Below, piece by piece: positions 24,242 to 27,625 of a stretch of 27,625 nucleotides of DNA; positions within the stretch are counted from its first letter, which is position 1; each line of letters opens with the position of its first letter. The stretch spans positions 1 to 27,625 of the forward strand of contig CAYMCV010000020.1 in the NCBI GenBank assembly GCA_964389005.1. Reading direction: 5' to 3'. The position numbers and the translations under genes are program-made. The notes beneath the pieces were generated by a model, which saw only the letters and a program-made list of their open reading frames with translations, did no database searches and was not told the DNA's origin. The stretch is from CAYMCV01 sp964389005 (lineage in GTDB: Bacteria; Bacillota; Clostridia; Lachnospirales; Lachnospiraceae).

Positions 24242-24814
24242 ATGGACAATTTTATCAGTATTTTAAGGGATGCTGCGTCTCCTGAAGAACTGGAAACGTA
24301 TAAGGTACAGTTGTTCAGAGAGAATGTAAGGTTGCGTACCGACAGAACCGAATTGGATGAAATGAAGGAACAGTTGGAACGTGAAGCAAAACGATTGGAC
24401 GAACAACAGTATAAATTGCAGGAAGAGCGCAGACAACTGAATGAAGAAACCAAACAACTAAAAAAAGAATTACAGACTGAGAGGAGGCGTCTGCAAGAAG
24501 ATGCCATCTTTTTTGATAAAAAACAAAAGGTATTGGAACAAGCATTTCGGCAGTTGGATGTCGAGCGTAGAAGTCTGGAGCGTTCCAAACAAGAATTTGC
24601 AAATGAACAAAAAAGCATTGCAATGAATAATTCCGGCAGATGGTCAGAGTATTATCAGGGGGCTTATTTCAGAGGAGTTACCAATTCTCTGGCACTCAAA
24701 AAAAGATACAAAGATTTATTGAAAATATTCCATCCTGACAATATGAGCGGTGACAGCGATACGTTAATTCAGATAAATATGGAATATGAGAAATTGAAGA
24801 GGAATATCAATTAA
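24242..24814 (+). CDS. Coiled-coil protein with minimal C-terminal J domain
   Basis: 190 residues from the ATG at 24242, which has GGAGA at 24232-24236; ATG 24230 is four codons upstream but lacks an RBS. Residues about 25-135 are an almost continuous charged coiled coil (heptads rich in E, Q, R, L). The last ~50 residues hold a compact J domain: YFRGVTNSLALKKRYKDLLK with IFHPDN, giving the HPD motif that stimulates DnaK ATPase, then a helix ending INMEYEKLKRN. It lacks the Gly/Phe and zinc regions of DnaJ, so it is a specialised DnaK co-chaperone or a protein that only borrows the fold. It stands alone; no dnaK is nearby. Cytosolic. Confidence 0.8.
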   Translation: MDNFISILRDAASPEELETYKVQLFRENVRLRTDRTELDEMKEQLEREAKRLDEQQYKLQEERRQLNEETKQLKKELQTERRRLQEDAIFFDKKQKVLEQAFRQLDVERRSLERSKQEFANEQKSIAMNNSGRWSEYYQGAYFRGVTNSLALKKRYKDLLKIFHPDNMSGDSDTLIQINMEYEKLKRNIN

Positions 24815-24853
24815 GAGTTTATATCAAATGATATTAGAAATAATGAATCACAC

Positions 24854-24882
24854 AAAAAAGAGTCTGACAATTCAGACTCTTT
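24854..24882 (-). terminator. Terminator between convergent J-domain gene and rpmB
   Basis: An 11-base stem, AAAGAGTCTGA at 24857-24867 pairing with TCAGACTCTTT at 24872-24882, loop CAAT. Read on the minus strand it ends in a run of six T, so it is mainly the rpmB terminator. It lies just past the end of the plus-strand J-domain gene and may stop both transcripts. Confidence 0.8.
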
Positions 24883-24900
24883 GCGCTTATCCGTCAAATG

Positions 24901-25086
24901 TTATGCTCTTTCAACTCTACCGGATTTCAAGCATGTGGTACAAACGTGCATTGTCTTAGAAGCGCCGTTTACCTTGCATCTAACCTTTCTGATATTGGAG
25001 TTCCAGATATGATTGGAACGTCTATGAGAGTGGCTGACATTATTCCCGAAATGTACACCCTTATCACAAATTTCACATTTTGCCAT
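24901..25086 (-). CDS. rpmB: 50S ribosomal protein L28
   Basis: 61 residues on the minus strand, part of the large ribosomal subunit. It begins MAKCEICDKGVHFGNNVSHS and continues SHRRSNHIWNSNIRKV, the L28 signature. Two Cys pairs (CEIC and CTTC) make this the zinc-binding C+ form. AAGGAGGTG precedes the ATG at 25086 at normal distance. It is the only minus-strand gene and is divergent from the Asp23-like gene; this arrangement is common in Clostridia. Confidence 0.97.
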   Translation of the reverse strand: MAKCEICDKGVHFGNNVSHSHRRSNHIWNSNIRKVRCKVNGASKTMHVCTTCLKSGRVERA

Positions 25087-25136
25087 GATTTGCACCTCCT
25101 TCATGTAAATTAGTCCATACAGACCGCAACGTATGT

Positions 25137-25165
25137 ATTTTAACAGATAGTTTTTCAGAATGCAA
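25137..25165 (-). promoter_or_regulatory. Probable rpmB promoter
   Basis: On the minus strand TTGCAT (25165-25160) and TAAAAT (25142-25137) are separated by 17 bases, about 50 bases before the rpmB start. The -10 is good and the -35 is weak. Confidence 0.4.
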
Positions 25166-25213
25166 GCAAAAAATTAGAAATCGTTATTTATTAAAGATTT
25201 ATTTATTTTTATG

Positions 25214-25242
25214 TTTCATTTTTTACCAAAAGAGGTTATAAT
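25214..25242 (+). promoter_or_regulatory. Probable promoter for the Asp23-like/YloV/recG operon
   Basis: A perfect TATAAT at 25237-25242 in an AT-rich 209-base divergent region (25087-25295). The -35 position with 17-base spacing is TTTCAT, which is weak. The Asp23-like ATG follows 54 bases after the -10. Confidence 0.5.
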
Positions 25243-25295
25243 ATCTTAGGTCATTGCGACAATGTTATAAAAGAGAAAATGCAAGGAGGGTTATT

Positions 25296-25652
25296 ATGAA
25301 AGGTTCGATGGATACACATATGGGCAGCATTTTGGTTGACAGCGATGTAATTGCCAATTATGCGGGAAATGTAGCGATGGAGTGTTACGGCGTTGTAGGC
25401 ATGGCAGTCATTAATATGCGTGACGGAATTGCCGGTTTACTTAAGCGCGACAGTATTTCAAAAGGAATTACCGTTCGCATGGAGAACAATAAGATGTCAC
25501 TGAATCTTCATATTATTGTTGCATACGGTGTTGGAATTATGGCGGTTGCCAATAATTTGATGAGCGAAGTCAAGTATAAAGTGGAAAGCTTCACGGGACT
25601 TGATGTGGAACGTGTAAATGTCTATATCGAAGGCGTGAAAGTGGTTGAATAA
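25296..25652 (+). CDS. Asp23/Gls24 family envelope stress response protein
   Basis: 118 residues from the ATG at 25296, chosen for AAGGAGGG at 25283-25290 over an upstream in-frame ATG at 25254. It matches the small YloU-type Asp23 family: GSILVDSDVIANYAGNVAMECYGVVGMA at the start and VKYKVESFTGLDVERVNVYIEGVKVV at the end. Members are cytosolic or membrane-associated and linked to envelope stress; the molecular role is not settled. It precedes the DAK2 gene by 15 bases, as yloU precedes yloV in Bacillus. Confidence 0.92.
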   Translation: MKGSMDTHMGSILVDSDVIANYAGNVAMECYGVVGMAVINMRDGIAGLLKRDSISKGITVRMENNKMSLNLHIIVAYGVGIMAVANNLMSEVKYKVESFTGLDVERVNVYIEGVKVVE

Positions 25653-25667
25653 GGAGGAGCAGATACA

Positions 25668-27341
25668 GTGGCAGCGAATGTTTTAAATGCGGAACTTCTG
25701 GCAAAAATGTTTTTGGCGGGTGCGAAGAATCTTGAAAGCCAAAAGGAATATATTAACGAATTGAATGTTTTTCCCGTTCCGGACGGTGATACAGGAACCA
25801 ATATGACGTTAACGATCATGGCGGCAGCAAAGGAACTTTCCGGTTTGGAGAATCCGTCCATGCAATCTGTTTGCAAAGCAATTTCGTCAGGCTCTTTGCG
25901 TGGAGCAAGAGGAAACTCCGGTGTTATTTTAAGTCAGTTAATCAGAGGATTTACAAAAATTGTTTGTGAACTTCAGGAAGTCGATGTTGCGGCATTGGCG
26001 GATGCGTGTGACTGTGCAACCAAAACGGCATACAAAGCAGTTATGAAGCCCAAAGAAGGAACCATATTGACGGTAGCGGCTGGAACCGCGATGAAAGCAC
26101 GTGAGCTTGCTGACAGTGGCGAGACTTCCATGCAGGTTTTTCTTGAAAAATTAGTTGAACATGCAACATATGTTTTGAGCACTACACCTGATTTATTACC
26201 GGTGTTGAAACAGGCCGGCGTAGTTGATTCCGGCGGACAAGGTTTATTGGAAGTTTTCAAAGGTGCTGTTGACGTATATAACGGAAAAGAAATTGATTAT
26301 AAAATTGAGCCGGCTGTTTCACCAAAGAAAACAGGGGCCGGTTCCGAAGATATCAGCACGGCAGATATAAGATATGGATATTGCACAGAATTTATCATTC
26401 TTTTGAATAAGAACTTTAATATCAAACAGGAGATGGATTTTAAAGATTTCTTGGAATCAATCGGTGACTCAATTGTTGTGGTTGCAGATGATGAAGTTGT
26501 GAAAGTTCATGTGCATACGAATGATCCCGGTCTTGCAATTCAGAGAGCAATGAAATTTGGTATGCTCTCCAATATGAAAATAGACAATATGCGTCTTGAA
26601 CATCAGGAGAAAGTTATTAAAGAAGCTGAGAAAGAAGCACAAAAAGCCGTAGCCGTAGCTGCAGATGTTCCGATGGAATGCAAGGAATACGGATTTATTG
26701 CCGTTTCGGCAGGTGAAGGAATGAGTGGAATCTTCTCAAGCCTTGGCGTTGATTATATCATTGAAGGCGGTCAGACAATGAATCCGAGTACAGAGGATAT
26801 GTTGAATGCCATCGAAAAAGTAAACGCCAACAACATATTTATTCTACCGAACAACAAGAACATTATTTTAGCCGCAAATCAAGCAAGAGACTTAACGGAA
26901 GACAAAAATATCATTGTCATCCCGACGAAGACTGTGCCACAGGGAATCACGGCAATCATTAATTTCATGGGAGATGTAAATCCCGAAGATAATGAAGCAC
27001 AGATGGAAGCTGAAATAATGAATGTCAAGACAGGTCAAGTTACTTATGCAGTCAGAGATACCGTGATAGATGACAAGAAGATACGTCAAGGTGATTTTAT
27101 GGGTATCGGCGATAAGGGAATTCTATCTGTCGGAAAAGATATGAAGAAAGTCATCATTTCCATGTTGAAAGAAATGATATCGGAAGATGACGAATTAATC
27201 AGTATATATTACGGAGAGGAGATTTCGGAAGAGGATGCGAATCGCATGTCCGAAGAAATTTCAAAAATATATCCCAAGATCGATGTAGAGTTACAATATG
27301 GTGGTCAACCGGTATACTATTATGTACTTTCGGTGGAGTAA
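25668..27341 (+). CDS. yloV: DAK2 domain protein, YloV/FakA-like fatty acid kinase catalytic subunit
   Basis: 557 residues. The N-terminal DAK2 domain (1-200) has the metal-nucleotide motif PVPDGDTGTNM at 36-46 and RGARGNSGVILSQ at about 78-90. A middle domain (about 230-330, YGYCTEFIILLNKNF, VKVHVHTNDPG) and a C-terminal DegV-like/YloV domain follow. In Staphylococcus, FakA phosphorylates fatty acids bound to FakB (DegV family) for phospholipid synthesis; the same role is inferred here, but no fakB lies in the window. The start is a GTG at 25668 after AAGGAGGAG. The stop overlaps the recG ATG (TAATG). Confidence 0.92.
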   Translation: MAANVLNAELLAKMFLAGAKNLESQKEYINELNVFPVPDGDTGTNMTLTIMAAAKELSGLENPSMQSVCKAISSGSLRGARGNSGVILSQLIRGFTKIVCELQEVDVAALADACDCATKTAYKAVMKPKEGTILTVAAGTAMKARELADSGETSMQVFLEKLVEHATYVLSTTPDLLPVLKQAGVVDSGGQGLLEVFKGAVDVYNGKEIDYKIEPAVSPKKTGAGSEDISTADIRYGYCTEFIILLNKNFNIKQEMDFKDFLESIGDSIVVVADDEVVKVHVHTNDPGLAIQRAMKFGMLSNMKIDNMRLEHQEKVIKEAEKEAQKAVAVAADVPMECKEYGFIAVSAGEGMSGIFSSLGVDYIIEGGQTMNPSTEDMLNAIEKVNANNIFILPNNKNIILAANQARDLTEDKNIIVIPTKTVPQGITAIINFMGDVNPEDNEAQMEAEIMNVKTGQVTYAVRDTVIDDKKIRQGDFMGIGDKGILSVGKDMKKVIISMLKEMISEDDELISIYYGEEISEEDANRMSEEISKIYPKIDVELQYGGQPVYYYVLSVE

Positions 27342-27625
27342 TGCATGAAGAATGGAATGCTCCAATTACAAGCATCAAGGGAATTGGAGAACAAAAAGCG
27401 AGATTATTTGATAAACTAAATATTCGAACCATAGAAGAATTGATTCACTACTATCCCCGTGATTACCGAGAATATCCCGAATTGATTACAATTGACGCAA
27501 TACATGAGGGAGAATCGGTTGCCGTACATGTACACGTATGTGATAATTTTTTCCAAAAGAAGATACGTGGCAAAGTGATAACCACTGTATCGGCGACGGA
27601 TGATACGGGAAAGATTGGATTGGTG
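27341..27625 (+). CDS. recG: RecG ATP-dependent DNA helicase (3' truncated by window)
   Basis: The first 95 codons of RecG, which remodels stalled forks and branched DNA. The start MHEEWNAPITSIKGIGEQKA is followed by RLFDKLNIRTIEELIHYYPRDY, the helix-hairpin-helix-like entry to the wedge domain, where the I-x-G-I-G and YPRxY segments are diagnostic. The helicase motifs lie beyond the window. It overlaps the YloV stop as TAATG, with GGTGGAG close upstream. The order yloV-recG is conserved in Firmicutes, which supports the call. Confidence 0.92.
   Translation, partial: MHEEWNAPITSIKGIGEQKARLFDKLNIRTIEELIHYYPRDYREYPELITIDAIHEGESVAVHVHVCDNFFQKKIRGKVITTVSATDDTGKIGLV

Noticed and set aside
24898..25113. 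A plus-strand frame covering rpmB
   Set aside because: L28 on the minus strand is unmistakable and has a perfect RBS.
25296..25311. The Asp23-like gene and ilvB both begin with codons for MKGSM and nearly identical DNA, suggesting duplication
   Set aside because: The similarity ends after about 16 bases and the proteins are unrelated; it is chance.

Overview
The window reads as a contiguous piece of a Clostridia chromosome, most likely Lachnospiraceae or a close relative. The basis is the low-to-moderate GC, strong AGGAGG-type ribosome binding sites, tight co-directional operons, a YtfI/GerW (YtfJ) gene pair, a B12-dependent methionine synthase without a reactivation domain, a two-subunit NfnAB, and the order rpmB (divergent) / Asp23-like / YloV (DAK2) / recG. 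This is inferred from gene content; no rRNA or other direct taxonomic marker is present. A run of 10 N at 16126-16135 shows that this is a draft assembly. No tRNA, rRNA, CRISPR, insertion sequence or prophage was seen. All genes are on the + strand except rpmB.

Layout: (1) 1-4370: 3' part of folD, a membrane zinc-ribbon/TPR/chitobiase-C-terminal-like protein, then nfnA-nfnB. (2) 4371-10600: a probable promoter and leader hairpin, then metH, ilvB, ilvN, a NusG-domain-II membrane protein, a Gx-transporter-family protein and ruvA. ruvB follows directly (10613-11620). (3) 11629-17180: a promoter, zapA, a U32 peptidase-family protein (RlhA-like), and one long reading frame interrupted by the assembly gap. 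That frame carries a SEDS glycosyltransferase (FtsW/RodA family) in front of a class B penicillin-binding protein, so it is apparently a natural one-polypeptide SEDS-bPBP fusion. (4) 17186-19130: a CheX/CheC-like phosphatase-domain protein paired with a stand-alone CheY-like receiver, then a Nudix hydrolase and a clear intrinsic terminator. (5) 19141-24136: a large membrane-anchored surface protein with four Big_2 Ig-like domains and a GH25-like domain that has lost its catalytic acidic motif, then a small unknown protein, a DUF2953 protein, GerW/YtfJ, and a ~50-residue two-helix membrane protein that is easy to miss. (6) 24090-27625: a coiled-coil protein with a minimal C-terminal J domain, divergent rpmB, and the Asp23-like / YloV / recG operon, with recG cut off by the window end.

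Most of the window is core metabolism (one-carbon and methionine, branched-chain amino acids, electron bifurcation), Holliday-junction processing and envelope biogenesis. The items most worth a second look are the SEDS-bPBP fusion, the catalytically degenerate GH25 surface protein, the CheX-like/CheY-like pair with an unusual N-terminal domain, the hairpin that surrounds the start of the small membrane protein, and the hairpin in the metH leader. None of these proves a wholly new system; each is an uncharacterised or unusual variant of a known family.
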